Part shown: piece after piece, positions 17,466 to 26,446 of the stretch
How the letters are laid out: the number at the start of each line of letters is the position of its first letter
Numbering within the stretch: position 1 is the stretch's first letter
Assembly: GCA_016719565.1 (NCBI GenBank)
Contig: JADJYU010000013.1
Coordinates: forward strand, 124,001 to 188,000
Source of the DNA: Ignavibacteria bacterium
GTDB taxonomy: Bacteria > Bacteroidota > Ignavibacteria > Tepidaquicellales > Tepidaquicellaceae
Reading direction: 5' to 3'
DNA: 64,000 bases
Notes under the pieces: model-generated
The model's database searches: none
What the model saw: only the letters and a program-made list of their open reading frames with translations
What the model was told of the DNA's origin: nothing
Translations under genes and position numbers: made by a program

Positions 17466-17886
17466 TCTTTTCCGGATTATCTTTCGATTCACCTGATTCC
17501 GGTTCCTTTTTTGTAGCGCTTTCTGAACTGTCAGCAGGTTCTTTCTCCTCAGATACGTCAGAATCTTTTTCTCCGGAATTCTCAGCTGAAGTTTCATTAA
17601 CGGAATCCGTTCCTGTAGCAGTGTCAGGTTTTTGCTTTTCCTCCACAAAATTCATTTTAAGTTCGGAAACAACTTTTGTAAGAAAACCTGATTCCTCCGA
17701 AGAAATATTATTCTTCGATTTTTCTTTGAGCATATCAATCATATCTATGGAAACCTGCGCTGCGTCCAGGTCCCGGTCGATCTCACCCGTTACCGGATTC
17801 TGTAACTTTCCCATCTGTATCATTGCCTGCATCTGAAAACTGTACACAAGAGATAAGAATAATTGTTTGTTTTTATCTTCGTTCAT
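17446..17886 (-). CDS. DUF1844 family protein with acidic tail
   Basis: The start at 17886 gives MNEDKNKQLFLSLVYSFQMQ, the typical DUF1844 opening. Two in-frame upstream codons (to 17919) would add 11 hydrophobic residues with no family match. Residues ~1-80 are the conserved helical domain (MIQMGKLQNPVTGEIDRDLD, then MIDMLKEKS...). The last ~65 residues are a low-complexity Glu/Ser/Lys tail. Biochemical role is unknown in the family. It is the upstream gene of a two-gene operon with nadK, whose start lies inside its last codons. Confidence 0.8.
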   Translation of the reverse strand: MNEDKNKQLFLSLVYSFQMQAMIQMGKLQNPVTGEIDRDLDAAQVSIDMIDMLKEKSKNNISSEESGFLTKVVSELKMNFVEEKQKPDTATGTDSVNETSAENSGEKDSDVSEEKEPADSSESATKKEPESGESKDNPEKNDDEKN

Positions 17887-18078
17887 TAGAATGTTTAATG
17901 GTTTTAAAATTAGAATCAAATATACTTATAATGGAAGTTTTAATTAATTCATTAAATCATTCATGAGTAAAATTTCTGTAAAATAATTTATACCTGAATT
18001 TATGATATACATCATACCTGTAATTTTAAAAATTGAATATATTGCTGTGAAAATTAATTTTAAAAGGAGTAAAATATT

Positions 18079-19205
18079 ATGTTAGATAAAAAAGCAGATC
18101 TTGCGGGACCGGGTATCGGTAATTATGAAGAAGTATTTAAAATACTTCCGGAAAATTACGATTCACTCCTGAATAAAAAAGTCAGACAGCAATTTACGAA
18201 GTGAAACAATTTATCTCAAAAAATCTTTGCAAAGAGCTTAATCTTATGATGGTGGAAGTTCCGCTGATCGTAGACGGTGAAAGCGGAGTGAATGACATGC
18301 TCGACCGGGACGGTTCAAGGACACCGGTGACTTTTCATATCAGTAATGACAGAGATATAAATCCTGTAGAAGCACAGATAGTTCAGGCAGCAACCAAATG
18401 GAAAAGAGTTGCGCTGAAACAGTTCGATATGAAACCGGGCGAAGGAATTTGCACCGATATGAGAGCTGTCAGAAAAGATTATTTTCTGGATCATGATCAC
18501 AGCGCTTATGTAGATCAGTGGGACTGGGAAAAAGTAATTACAAATGAAAACAGAGATCTTAATTATCTTAAAGATACTGTAAAGAAAATTTGGAAGGTAC
18601 TTAAAGATGCTGAGCTTTTTGCGCAGGAAAGATTCCCTGCCCTGAAAGATCCTAAGTATCCATCTCTTCCTGATGAACTCGTATTCCTTCATGCGGAAGA
18701 AATTCTTGAAATGTATCCTGATCTACCAAGGAAGCAAAGGGAAACAGCTATTTTACAAAAATATCCTGCAGTCTTTATTATTGGAATAGGGTGGACTCTT
18801 GCAGACGGATATCCTCATGAAATGCGCGCTGCAGATTATGATGACTGGGTAACTGAAACTAAAATGCCTGACGGTAAAACAGGACACGGAATCAACGGAG
18901 ATATACTTGTATGGAATCCGGTTACAAAAAGAAGACATGAACTTTCATCTATGGGAATAAGAGTTAATGCAGAAACTTTAAAGATGCAGCTTGAAATGAC
19001 AGATCAGCTTGATCTTTTATCAACTCCTTATCATAGCGGTATAATTAACAATACTTTACCTCTGAGTATTGGGGGAGGAATAGGACAGTCAAGAACTCTG
19101 ATGCTTATCCTGAAGAAAGCTCATCTCGGTGAAGTAAGCGTAACTGTATGGCCGGATAAACTAAAAGAAATATGTGAAGCAAAAAATATATTTGTACTGG
19201 AATAA
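18079..19205 (+). CDS. asnA: Aspartate-ammonia ligase, frameshifted in an A6 run
   Basis: AsnA makes asparagine from aspartate, ammonia and ATP. A good ribosome binding site (AAAAGGAGT) precedes the ATG at 18079. The first frame (MLDKKADLAGPGIGNYEEVF...LLNKK) reaches a stop at ~18204. The body continues in another frame (AIYEVKQFISKNLCKELNL...). Adding one A to the A6 run at 18175-18180 joins them as LLNKKSQTAIYEVKQF. The class II synthetase-like core includes KWKRVALKQF, YVDQWDWEKV, DYDDWVTETK, HGINGDILVWNPV and the final IGGGIGQSRTLMLIL. Corrected length is ~375 residues, slightly long for AsnA. A hairpin terminator follows. Confidence 0.88.
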
Positions 19206-19226
19206 ATCAACTGTGTTAGTCTGATT

Positions 19227-19257
19227 AAAGACCTTTAAGAATTCTTAAAGGTCTTTT
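19227..19257. terminator. Bidirectional terminator between asnA and the LPS operon
   Basis: A 13-bp stem AAAGACCTTTAAG with an AATT loop, flanked by A-rich and T-rich runs on the two sides. It can therefore serve asnA on the plus strand and the convergent O-antigen ligase gene on the minus strand. Confidence 0.8.
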
Positions 19258-19289
19258 TCATTTTAGTAATAAAATATTTAACAGAATAA

Positions 19290-20516
19290 TTATGAGATTG
19301 TATCGTCAGCGGGAAGCGCTTTGATTATAAAAGGTACTGCTATCAGAAAGAAGAACACCGTCATAACCTCATGATCACCAAAGCTCCATTCGAAAATTCC
19401 GGATATTTGAAATGATATCATAACTAGTATGCTTCCGAACAAATGCATTTTCCTTATTAAATCTTCTTCCTCTTTGAAATATCTTATCTGTTTTATGAAG
19501 ATCAGAATAAACATTCCCATCCATGCAATAAATCCGAATATACCGGTAGTCGCCAGTATCATTATAAAATTATTATGCAGATGTACGCCCTCACCGTGCG
19601 CTTCCGGCGTTTTGTATGTTTCATAAACTTCCTTAATATGTGAATCCGCAATTCCTGTAAAAGGATGATCTTTAAACATCTCAATTCCGACCTTCCACAT
19701 ATCAATCCGGGATTTATTGCTCGGATGTTCCGGATCAAAAATGCTTTTTGTCCTTTCTGTAAATGAAGAGGGAAGCAGTAACGCTGCAAGTATTACAGCT
19801 GCGATGAATCCAATCAAAAATTTCCTGTTTATGAAAATCCCGTAGATCATTAAGCAGAATGCTGTTGCAAGCATTACATTTCTGGACTGAGTAAGCAGCA
19901 TTGAAACAATAACAGGGATAATTATTAAAATCAGTAAACTTTTCTTAATAATAAATTTATCTCTTATATATTCAGAGAATACAAGAGGTAATAATGAGAG
20001 AAGACTGATCATTTTTATCTCTGCTGAAGTAAGCGGATAGTTGAAGAAATCTATCCGTATCTCTGAAAATGGCATCTCTCCCGCCATCCCTATAAATTTA
20101 AATGCATACTTCACAATTTCTACTATTGATATGACGGAAACAGCTGAAATATTTATGAGAAGAATATAAATAAGTGCCTTAAAGTTAATAATCTTAGCGA
20201 TAGACACATAGAAAATTAAGAAAAGCAGTAATCGCTTAATATTACTGAATGCACCTTCAGGATATACTGCAAAAAATCTTGATAAAATTTCAAAGAATGC
20301 GTAGGCGAGTATGAAATAGTTTATTAATTTTATTTCTTTGAAAATGTCAGTGTTAATTGCGGATTGTCTGTTAATAAGAAACTGAATCAGCCACAGCGCG
20401 ATCCATGAGCCGAATGCAATTGAAGAAACGGCAATTGAAATACTGACAGAAGAGATCTGAATGGTCAGAAGTATCAGTATTATTAAGTTCAACTTATCTG
20501 AAAATTCCTTTTTCAA
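19290..20516 (-). CDS. O-antigen ligase family membrane protein
   Basis: This 408-residue inner-membrane protein has about ten to twelve hydrophobic segments. A large periplasmic loop bears SRIDMWKVGIEMFKDHPFTG and HGEGVHLHNNFIMILATTGI, the Wzy_C/WaaL signature with the conserved His in the HxHNN motif. It would join O-antigen or another glycan to lipid A-core, or polymerise it; the family alone does not separate these. It is the last gene of the minus-strand operon and starts one base after the upstream glycosyltransferase gene ends. Confidence 0.82.
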   Translation of the reverse strand: MKKEFSDKLNLIILILLTIQISSVSISIAVSSIAFGSWIALWLIQFLINRQSAINTDIFKEIKLINYFILAYAFFEILSRFFAVYPEGAFSNIKRLLLFLIFYVSIAKIINFKALIYILLINISAVSVISIVEIVKYAFKFIGMAGEMPFSEIRIDFFNYPLTSAEIKMISLLSLLPLVFSEYIRDKFIIKKSLLILIIIPVIVSMLLTQSRNVMLATAFCLMIYGIFINRKFLIGFIAAVILAALLLPSSFTERTKSIFDPEHPSNKSRIDMWKVGIEMFKDHPFTGIADSHIKEVYETYKTPEAHGEGVHLHNNFIMILATTGIFGFIAWMGMFILIFIKQIRYFKEEEDLIRKMHLFGSILVMISFQISGIFEWSFGDHEVMTVFFFLIAVPFIIKALPADDTIS

Positions 20517-20517
20517 A

Positions 20518-21366
20518 CTATTGATCCTTTTGTTTTTTAAATCGCTTAGTTAACGGCTGAATAAAAATCAGTATCTTTCTTATAAAATCCGGTAACTGCT
20601 CATTCAGTTTAGCGTCAAAATCCCAGTTACTTTCTGAAATTCTTTCTTTCATAACTTCAGGGTGTGTACCTGTGAATTTTTTTAAATTTCCAAGGTCATC
20701 ATAATTCCGGAATTCAGATATTTTTTTTTCAGCAATATCGTCAGAGTTATAAAGCCGTTCAAAATCTTTTCTTTTATTTAAAAGTTTTTCAGGCGGTCTT
20801 ACCCATCCATAGTGATAGATCTCCGCGTCAATATCTTTTGAAATAATTTTACTTCCGTCCCTGTGTCTGAAATCCATTGCATCTCCCCATGAAACTATAT
20901 TTTCGTTTCTCTTAACAACGCGCACTTCCCTTATATACCAGTTTCTGTAATTGTCCTGAACGTAATCATAACTTCCGTAAAAATGCTGATACCAGAATCT
21001 TAATCCTTCCGTCTTGCTGTCATTATAATATTTTTTCATCGCGGCTCTGACGTTGTCATAATACTTTTCATGAAGAACTTCATCACCCTGTATATAAAAA
21101 CACCAGTCACCGCTGCATTCCATTAATGCTTTGTTCGTCTCCGTCGAGAGAACTTTACCGCCTTTCAGAGTCATATCCCATTCGCTTTCAATGATCTTTA
21201 TTTTTTTATCTGAAATGGATCTGACTATATCAAGCGAATTATCATCAGACTTACCTACATTCACTATCATCTCATCACAAAGAGGAAGTATTGATAAGAT
21301 AGCTTCTTTAAAAGGATATGCATAGAGCATCCCGTTTCTGACTATGGTAAATCCCGATACTTTCAT
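20518..21366 (-). CDS. Family-2-like glycosyltransferase
   Basis: This 282-residue GT-A fold enzyme has the N-terminal SGFTIVRNGMLYAYPFKEAI, a nucleotide-sugar-binding region CDEMIVNVGKSDDNS and a DxD-like motif in FYIQGDEVLHE (around residues 90-100). A conserved WGDAMDFRHRDG and HYGWVRPPE follow. Relatives of this type occur in lipopolysaccharide and capsule clusters. Its start overlaps the end of the ABC exporter gene by four bases, which suggests translational coupling. The transferred sugar cannot be predicted. Confidence 0.78.
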   Translation of the reverse strand: MKVSGFTIVRNGMLYAYPFKEAILSILPLCDEMIVNVGKSDDNSLDIVRSISDKKIKIIESEWDMTLKGGKVLSTETNKALMECSGDWCFYIQGDEVLHEKYYDNVRAAMKKYYNDSKTEGLRFWYQHFYGSYDYVQDNYRNWYIREVRVVKRNENIVSWGDAMDFRHRDGSKIISKDIDAEIYHYGWVRPPEKLLNKRKDFERLYNSDDIAEKKISEFRNYDDLGNLKKFTGTHPEVMKERISESNWDFDAKLNEQLPDFIRKILIFIQPLTKRFKKQKDQ

Positions 21367-23201
21367 AAATTTATTTCCTGATGTCTGAACTGCAGATTAT
21401 AGAGCTTCCGGTAAATATTTTCATTCTTAATAAGTTCATCGTGAGTGCCTGTTTCCGCGATCATTCCCTTATTCAAGACTACTATCATGTCAGCGTTTCT
21501 TACTGTAGAAAGTCTGTGCGCGATCACTACGGAAGTTCTGCCGTGCATAAGTCTTTCTATCGCTTGCTGAACGAGAATTTCAGATTCCGTATCGAGAGAA
21601 GATGTCGCTTCATCAAGTATTAATATAGGAGGATTTTTCAGCAGCGCTCTTGCAATAGAAAGTCTTTGTCTCTCTCCGCCGGAAAGTTTCACTCCACGGT
21701 CTCCGATAATAGTATTATAACCTGTATCCAGTCTGTCAATGAAGACATGTGCGTTTGCAGCTTTTGCAGCTTCAATGACTTTCTCTTTAGGAATGTCCTT
21801 CATACCGTAAGCAATATTATTTCTTATTGTATCATTAAACAGAATAGTCTCCTGCGTAACAATTCCCATTTTATCTCTGATGGATTTTATAGTAAGTCTT
21901 TTAATTTCTTTTCCGTCTATCAGAAGACTTCCGGATACAGCGTCATAAAACCTCGGTATCAGATCTACTAAAGTGGATTTCCCCGCGCCGCTCGGTCCGA
22001 CTATTGCTATTATGTTTCCTTTGTCAATACGAAGATTAATATCTTTAAGTATCATCCCGCTCTTTTCATAATTAAAGGAAACATCTCTGAACTCAATGCT
22101 GCTGCGGAATTCATCAAGTCTTTCAGCATCCGGTAAGTCTACAATGTCAGGTTTCGTATCAAGCAGTTTAAAAACTCTTTCGGAAGCTGCTGAACCTTCC
22201 TTGTAACTGTTGAACATCTGTCCGAATAATTTCAGCGACGGCATCATCTGAAAAAATACCGCAAGATAAAATATGAATGCACCCGGCGTCATATCGCTGC
22301 TGCCGTTAATTATATCCGTGCCGAATATGTAAAGGATAATCACGATTGTAATTACTCCGATGATCTCAGATACAGGAGATGCAAGCGCTCTCTTCCGGAA
22401 AATTTTCACAAGCAGTTCGAAATATGACTGATTCTCTCTGTCAAACTTCTGCTTCTCGTATTCTTCCATTCCAAAAGCTTTCACAACTCTTACCGCTCCC
22501 AGCGTTTCATCCAGTGTTGCCGTTATATCTGAAATTTTTTCCTGCGACTTCTGACTGCTGCGCTTGAGCGAATTACCGATCTTACTTAGAATGATTGCAG
22601 TCACGGGAGCCATCAGAAATATTATCAGAGTCAGCTTCCAGTTGAAAAGAAAAAGTACAATTGAAAAAGTTATTATCGTAGGCGGATCCCTGAAAAGACT
22701 GTTCAGTACTGCTATTAAGGAATCTTTAATTATCTGAACGTCATTAATGATCCTTGAAATTAAATTTCCCTTTCTTTCGTCCGTATAAAAACTCAATGGA
22801 AGATCGAGATAATGATTATACAGATCTTTTCTTATGTCCTTTAATATTCCCTGTTCGACAGCAGACATAAAATAAGTCTGAAGATAACTGAAAAGATTCT
22901 TCAGTAAGAAAGTTATAAAGATAAGCGCGCACAGATATTTTAAAACATCAAGTCTGTCATACTGAGCTACGATCTTTGCAAAGTAAACTACGATAAAATC
23001 TTTCAGATCAAAAATTGAAGTAACCTCTTTGTCGGTAACTGTCTGTGTCTTTTCGCTGAAGAGAAGATCCATAAAAGGAAAGATCATCATTACTGAAAGA
23101 AGACTGAAAATTACGGTAAGAATAGTAAAAACATTGGCGGTAATGAGCTGCTTCACATACGGCTTTACATATTTAAAAATCCTCTTATAATTATTCATCA
23201 C
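21363..23201 (-). CDS. MsbA-like lipid/glycolipid ABC exporter
   Basis: This 612-residue half-transporter has a six-helix membrane domain (about residues 15-330) fused to an ATPase. Walker A is GPSGAGKST, the signature LSGGERQRLSIARALL, Walker B ILILDEATSSLD, and the H-loop VIAHRLSTV. Length and layout match MsbA (lipid A flippase). The LPS gene context supports lipid A-core export, although multidrug half-transporters look similar. The start (Met-Met) overlaps the upstream glycosyltransferase gene by 11 bases. Confidence 0.85.
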   Translation of the reverse strand: MMNNYKRIFKYVKPYVKQLITANVFTILTVIFSLLSVMMIFPFMDLLFSEKTQTVTDKEVTSIFDLKDFIVVYFAKIVAQYDRLDVLKYLCALIFITFLLKNLFSYLQTYFMSAVEQGILKDIRKDLYNHYLDLPLSFYTDERKGNLISRIINDVQIIKDSLIAVLNSLFRDPPTIITFSIVLFLFNWKLTLIIFLMAPVTAIILSKIGNSLKRSSQKSQEKISDITATLDETLGAVRVVKAFGMEEYEKQKFDRENQSYFELLVKIFRKRALASPVSEIIGVITIVIILYIFGTDIINGSSDMTPGAFIFYLAVFFQMMPSLKLFGQMFNSYKEGSAASERVFKLLDTKPDIVDLPDAERLDEFRSSIEFRDVSFNYEKSGMILKDINLRIDKGNIIAIVGPSGAGKSTLVDLIPRFYDAVSGSLLIDGKEIKRLTIKSIRDKMGIVTQETILFNDTIRNNIAYGMKDIPKEKVIEAAKAANAHVFIDRLDTGYNTIIGDRGVKLSGGERQRLSIARALLKNPPILILDEATSSLDTESEILVQQAIERLMHGRTSVVIAHRLSTVRNADMIVVLNKGMIAETGTHDELIKNENIYRKLYNLQFRHQEINL

Positions 23202-23946
23202 CTGATTTATTTTGAATCTCCCTGATCTTCATATATGTCAGGAATTTTGTCATCATATGAAAATATGAGACCATAAGACCGTATATACCGTCTCTGAATC
23301 CCTGCTGAAAAATAAACTTCTTTTTGAATTCAAAGAAAGGTTTGATAAATAAATATGACATTGTGATCTTTTTACCGCCTGCTTTTTCCATTGCTGAAAG
23401 CGCAGAGTATTTATTTATTTTTTCTGTGTATTCGGAAACAGATCTGACAGCATAATGAATAATGTTGCTTTTCAATTTGCATGTTGCGCCTGTAACTTTA
23501 AATCCTTCATGCACAAGACGGTCTCTGATTGAGACGATGCCTTTGTTAAAAAATCTCATCTGATGATCCGGATACCACCCGCAGTGCTTTATCCATTTAC
23601 CAAGGAAAAAACTTTTTCGAGGAATGAAAAAACCATTTACTGTTATATTGCTTTTTAAAATTGATCTAATTTCTGACTCAAGTTCCGGAGAGCACCTTTC
23701 ATCTGCGTCAAGTGATAATACCCAGTCATGTTCTGCCTTTCCGATTGCAAATTCTCTCTGCTTCGAAAAGCCATTCCATTCATTCTGAAAAATACTCAAA
23801 GGATATTTTTTTAATATCTCCAAAGTCCCGTCAGAACTGAAGCTGTCTACTACGACTATCTCATCGCACCACAGAATGCTCCTGATACATTCTTCAATGT
23901 TTTTCTCTTCATTTCCGCATATTATCAAACCGGAGACTTTATTCAT
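23191..23946 (-). CDS. Glycosyltransferase family 2, WaaE/KdtX-like
   Basis: This 251-residue enzyme opens KVSGLIICGNEEKNIEECIR and continues CDEIVVVDSFSSDGT. The DxD motif is in WVLSLDADERCSPEL (around residue 85). WYPDHQMRFFNK, typical of the WaaE/KdtX group that adds glucose to inner-core LPS, follows. A C-terminal amphipathic region (KKFIFQQGFRDGIYGLM) probably binds the membrane. The operon position between another glycosyltransferase and the MsbA-like exporter supports an LPS core role. Confidence 0.82.
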   Translation of the reverse strand: MNKVSGLIICGNEEKNIEECIRSILWCDEIVVVDSFSSDGTLEILKKYPLSIFQNEWNGFSKQREFAIGKAEHDWVLSLDADERCSPELESEIRSILKSNITVNGFFIPRKSFFLGKWIKHCGWYPDHQMRFFNKGIVSIRDRLVHEGFKVTGATCKLKSNIIHYAVRSVSEYTEKINKYSALSAMEKAGGKKITMSYLFIKPFFEFKKKFIFQQGFRDGIYGLMVSYFHMMTKFLTYMKIREIQNKSGDE

Positions 23947-23947
23947 A

Positions 23948-24778
23948 TTAGTTTACTTTTTCAAATCCGTTCCTGCAGTAAAATTCTTTTCTCTCTTTCA
24001 CTTCTTTGAAATACTTCATATTCAATTCCTCTTCCATTGTTTTTGGATGATACATGTGATACTGTATTGCAAGGTTTCTGACTGATTTAAACTTTGCATT
24101 AATAAGTCTCAGTCTGAATTCAATATCAGAATCTTCCCCGAGTCCGGGTCCTTCATAATTCTCATCAAAGCCGTTTATCTTTATCAGAAGATTTTTAGGT
24201 ATTGAAAAGTTACAGCCAAGTATATGTTCATCATCATTAGTCAAAGCTTTTCTTAATGAAGCGTTCTTTATCATAATACCTTCTTCAATATTAAAATTGA
24301 GATCTTTTTTATCTCTGTTCAAAGATGAAAAAATTGCATCCGTAATTCTGATCTTTTCATAATCCCTGTTCAGAATATATTCTTTGGTTAATGCTCCGGA
24401 TATCTTTTTTGTTAAATTAACTCTTCTGCCGCACAGAACTGTATTGTCACTTTTATTTTCAATATGACTTTTTACAAAATCAGAATGGGGGATACAGTCT
24501 CCGTCAAAAAAAATAAGATATTCCGTTGATGAATTTCTTACCGCTTCATTCAGAATTTTATTTTTCCTGAATCCAATATCATCCTGAGTCAGATGCTTTA
24601 CCGGAAATTCAAATCCACCCAGCCGGTTTTCTATCAGATCTTTCATTCCGGCATTTCTTCCGTCTTCCGCAATTATAACTTCAAAATCCCTGAAGCTCTG
24701 TATTGAAAGGGCGTAAAATATCAGCTCGAGTTCTCTTGTTTTATTGTAAACGGAAATAATTATCGAAACTTTGCGCAT
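23948..24778 (-). CDS. Glycosyltransferase family 2, first gene of LPS operon
   Basis: This 276-residue GT-A enzyme has an N-terminal VSIIISVYNKTRELELIFYA, a DxD-type FFDGDCIPHSDF near residue 95 and a C-terminal galactosyltransferase-like FDENYEGPGLGEDSDIEFR. That last region is typical of the Glyco_transf_7C-like extension. It starts the minus-strand run and is separated by one base from the next gene. The ~230 bases upstream to clpB contain no gene and probably hold promoters for both directions; no recognisable -35/-10 was identified. Confidence 0.82.
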   Translation of the reverse strand: MRKVSIIISVYNKTRELELIFYALSIQSFRDFEVIIAEDGRNAGMKDLIENRLGGFEFPVKHLTQDDIGFRKNKILNEAVRNSSTEYLIFFDGDCIPHSDFVKSHIENKSDNTVLCGRRVNLTKKISGALTKEYILNRDYEKIRITDAIFSSLNRDKKDLNFNIEEGIMIKNASLRKALTNDDEHILGCNFSIPKNLLIKINGFDENYEGPGLGEDSDIEFRLRLINAKFKSVRNLAIQYHMYHPKTMEEELNMKYFKEVKERKEFYCRNGFEKVN

Positions 24779-25010
24779 TGATTAGCAAAAATATGCATTA
24801 ATACTTTTAAGTAATAGTGATTTTTGTTAATGGAATTACTGTAAGCATTGTTCTCATAAAAATTTTCCCTTTTTTTCCCTCCAATCCAAGCCCCAGTTTG
24901 GGATGAGTTTAAACCAGGTAAGAAGATTGAATGAAAAATCTTTTAAGTTTCAGTTTGAAAAATGACTTATCAAAAAAAATCTTATTTCATATATTGAAAC
25001 AAAAAATTCC

Positions 25011-26321
25011 ATGGCGGTAAATTTAAATAAATTCACGATAAAAGCGCAGGAGGCAGTTCAGACTGCGCAGGAAATTGCATCAAATTATTCTAATCAGTTT
25101 CTTGAACCAGAGCACCTTCTTGCTGCGCTTATTCAGGACCCGGAAGGTATAGTTACTTCTACAATTCAGAAGCTCGGCGCGAACAAAGAATTTCTGCAGA
25201 TAAGAGTAGGGGAGCTGCTTGAAAAACTTCCCAAAGTCACAGGCGCTTCGTCCGGTCAGTCGCTTTCACCCGAATTAAACGAAGTGCTTGAAAATGCGGT
25301 GAAGGAAGCTTCAAATCTTAAAGATGAATATGTCTCCACTGAACATATACTTCTCGGTCTGTCCGATCTGAAAAAATCTCCTGTGTCTGATCTTTTAAAA
25401 TCTCTCGACATTACAAAAAATAATATTCTTAAATCACTTAAAGAGGTCAGGGGTTCAAACAGAGTTACGGGACAGAATCCGGAAGATACATATGAAGCGC
25501 TGAAAAAATACGGAAAGAATCTGAATGAACTTGCGATGAAAGGAAAGCTTGATCCTGTGATAGGAAGGGATGATGAAATTCGCAGAGTGCTGCAGGTGCT
25601 GTCACGCAGGACAAAAAATAATCCCGTGCTTATTGGCGAGCCCGGAGTAGGTAAGACAGCAATTGCCGAAGGACTTGCTCACAGGATAATACAGGGTGAC
25701 GTCCCCGAAAGTCTCAGATCAAAACAAATAATTGCGCTTGATATGGGTACGCTTGTCGCAGGCGCTCAGTACAGAGGTCAGTTTGAAGAAAGACTGAAAG
25801 CGGTTTTAAAAGAAGTTCAGGAATCCGGCGGTGAGATTATTTTATTTATTGATGAACTGCATACTGTCGTCGGAGCAGGAGCAGCTCAGGGTTCAGTCGA
25901 TGCTTCGAATATGCTTAAGCCGGCGCTTGCAAGAGGAGAACTAAGAACTATAGGCGCGACTACACTTGATGAATACAGAAAGTATATTGAAAAAGATCCT
26001 GCGCTTGAGAGAAGATTTCAGCCGGTGTTTGTCGGTGAACCTGATGTAGAAGATACGATCTCAATATTAAGAGGTCTGAAAGAAAAGTATGAAGTTCATC
26101 ACGGAGTCAGGATCACTGACGGAGCGATAGTCGCTGCAGCTCAGCTTTCAGACAGATATATTTCAGACAGATTCCTTCCGGATAAAGCAATTGATCTTGT
26201 AGATGAAGCTGCTTCAAAGTTAAGAATAGAAATAGATTCAATGCCTGAAGAACTTGATAATCTTGAAAGGAAAATTAAACAGCTTGAGATAGAGAAGGAA
26301 GCTTTGAAAAGAGAAATCTAA
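25011..26321 (+). CDS. clpB: ClpB chaperone truncated after first ATPase domain
   Basis: ClpB is a two-ATPase ring disaggregase, normally ~860-870 residues. This gene encodes only 436. It has the N-domain (1-145, with EPEHLLAALIQDP), NBD1 with Walker A GEPGVGKT at residues 209-216, Walker B IILFIDELHTVVGAG and the FLPDKAIDLVDEAASKLRIE segment. It then stops (KREI, TAA) a few residues into the coiled-coil middle domain. No trace of NBD2 is seen in any frame downstream. The junction falls exactly where repetitive spacer (GAATTACGAGTGACGAATTG) begins. Either a real deletion removed half the gene or the assembly joined two places at a repeat. Without NBD2, disaggregase function is doubtful. Confidence 0.88.
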   Translation: MAVNLNKFTIKAQEAVQTAQEIASNYSNQFLEPEHLLAALIQDPEGIVTSTIQKLGANKEFLQIRVGELLEKLPKVTGASSGQSLSPELNEVLENAVKEASNLKDEYVSTEHILLGLSDLKKSPVSDLLKSLDITKNNILKSLKEVRGSNRVTGQNPEDTYEALKKYGKNLNELAMKGKLDPVIGRDDEIRRVLQVLSRRTKNNPVLIGEPGVGKTAIAEGLAHRIIQGDVPESLRSKQIIALDMGTLVAGAQYRGQFEERLKAVLKEVQESGGEIILFIDELHTVVGAGAAQGSVDASNMLKPALARGELRTIGATTLDEYRKYIEKDPALERRFQPVFVGEPDVEDTISILRGLKEKYEVHHGVRITDGAIVAAAQLSDRYISDRFLPDKAIDLVDEAASKLRIEIDSMPEELDNLERKIKQLEIEKEALKREI

Positions 26322-26446
26322 TATCGAGTTTCAAGTTACGAATTACGAGTGACGAATTGCAATTTCAAATTACAGATTACAAATTTCAAATAAAGAGTTT
26401 TAAATCACATTTAACCAAATAACTTCCGGCCCTCAATCACTACATT
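26322..26446. repeat. A+T-rich heptamer-like spacer at the clpB break
   Basis: Degenerate repeats of the kind AATTACGA, AATTGCAA, AATTACAG and ACAAATTTCAAA run from ~26327 to ~26395. Similar strings occur at ~2206-2225, ~3130-3190, ~31755-31785 and ~32487-32525. Several of these spots border mobile or decayed genes. No gene is present in this stretch. Confidence 0.5.
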
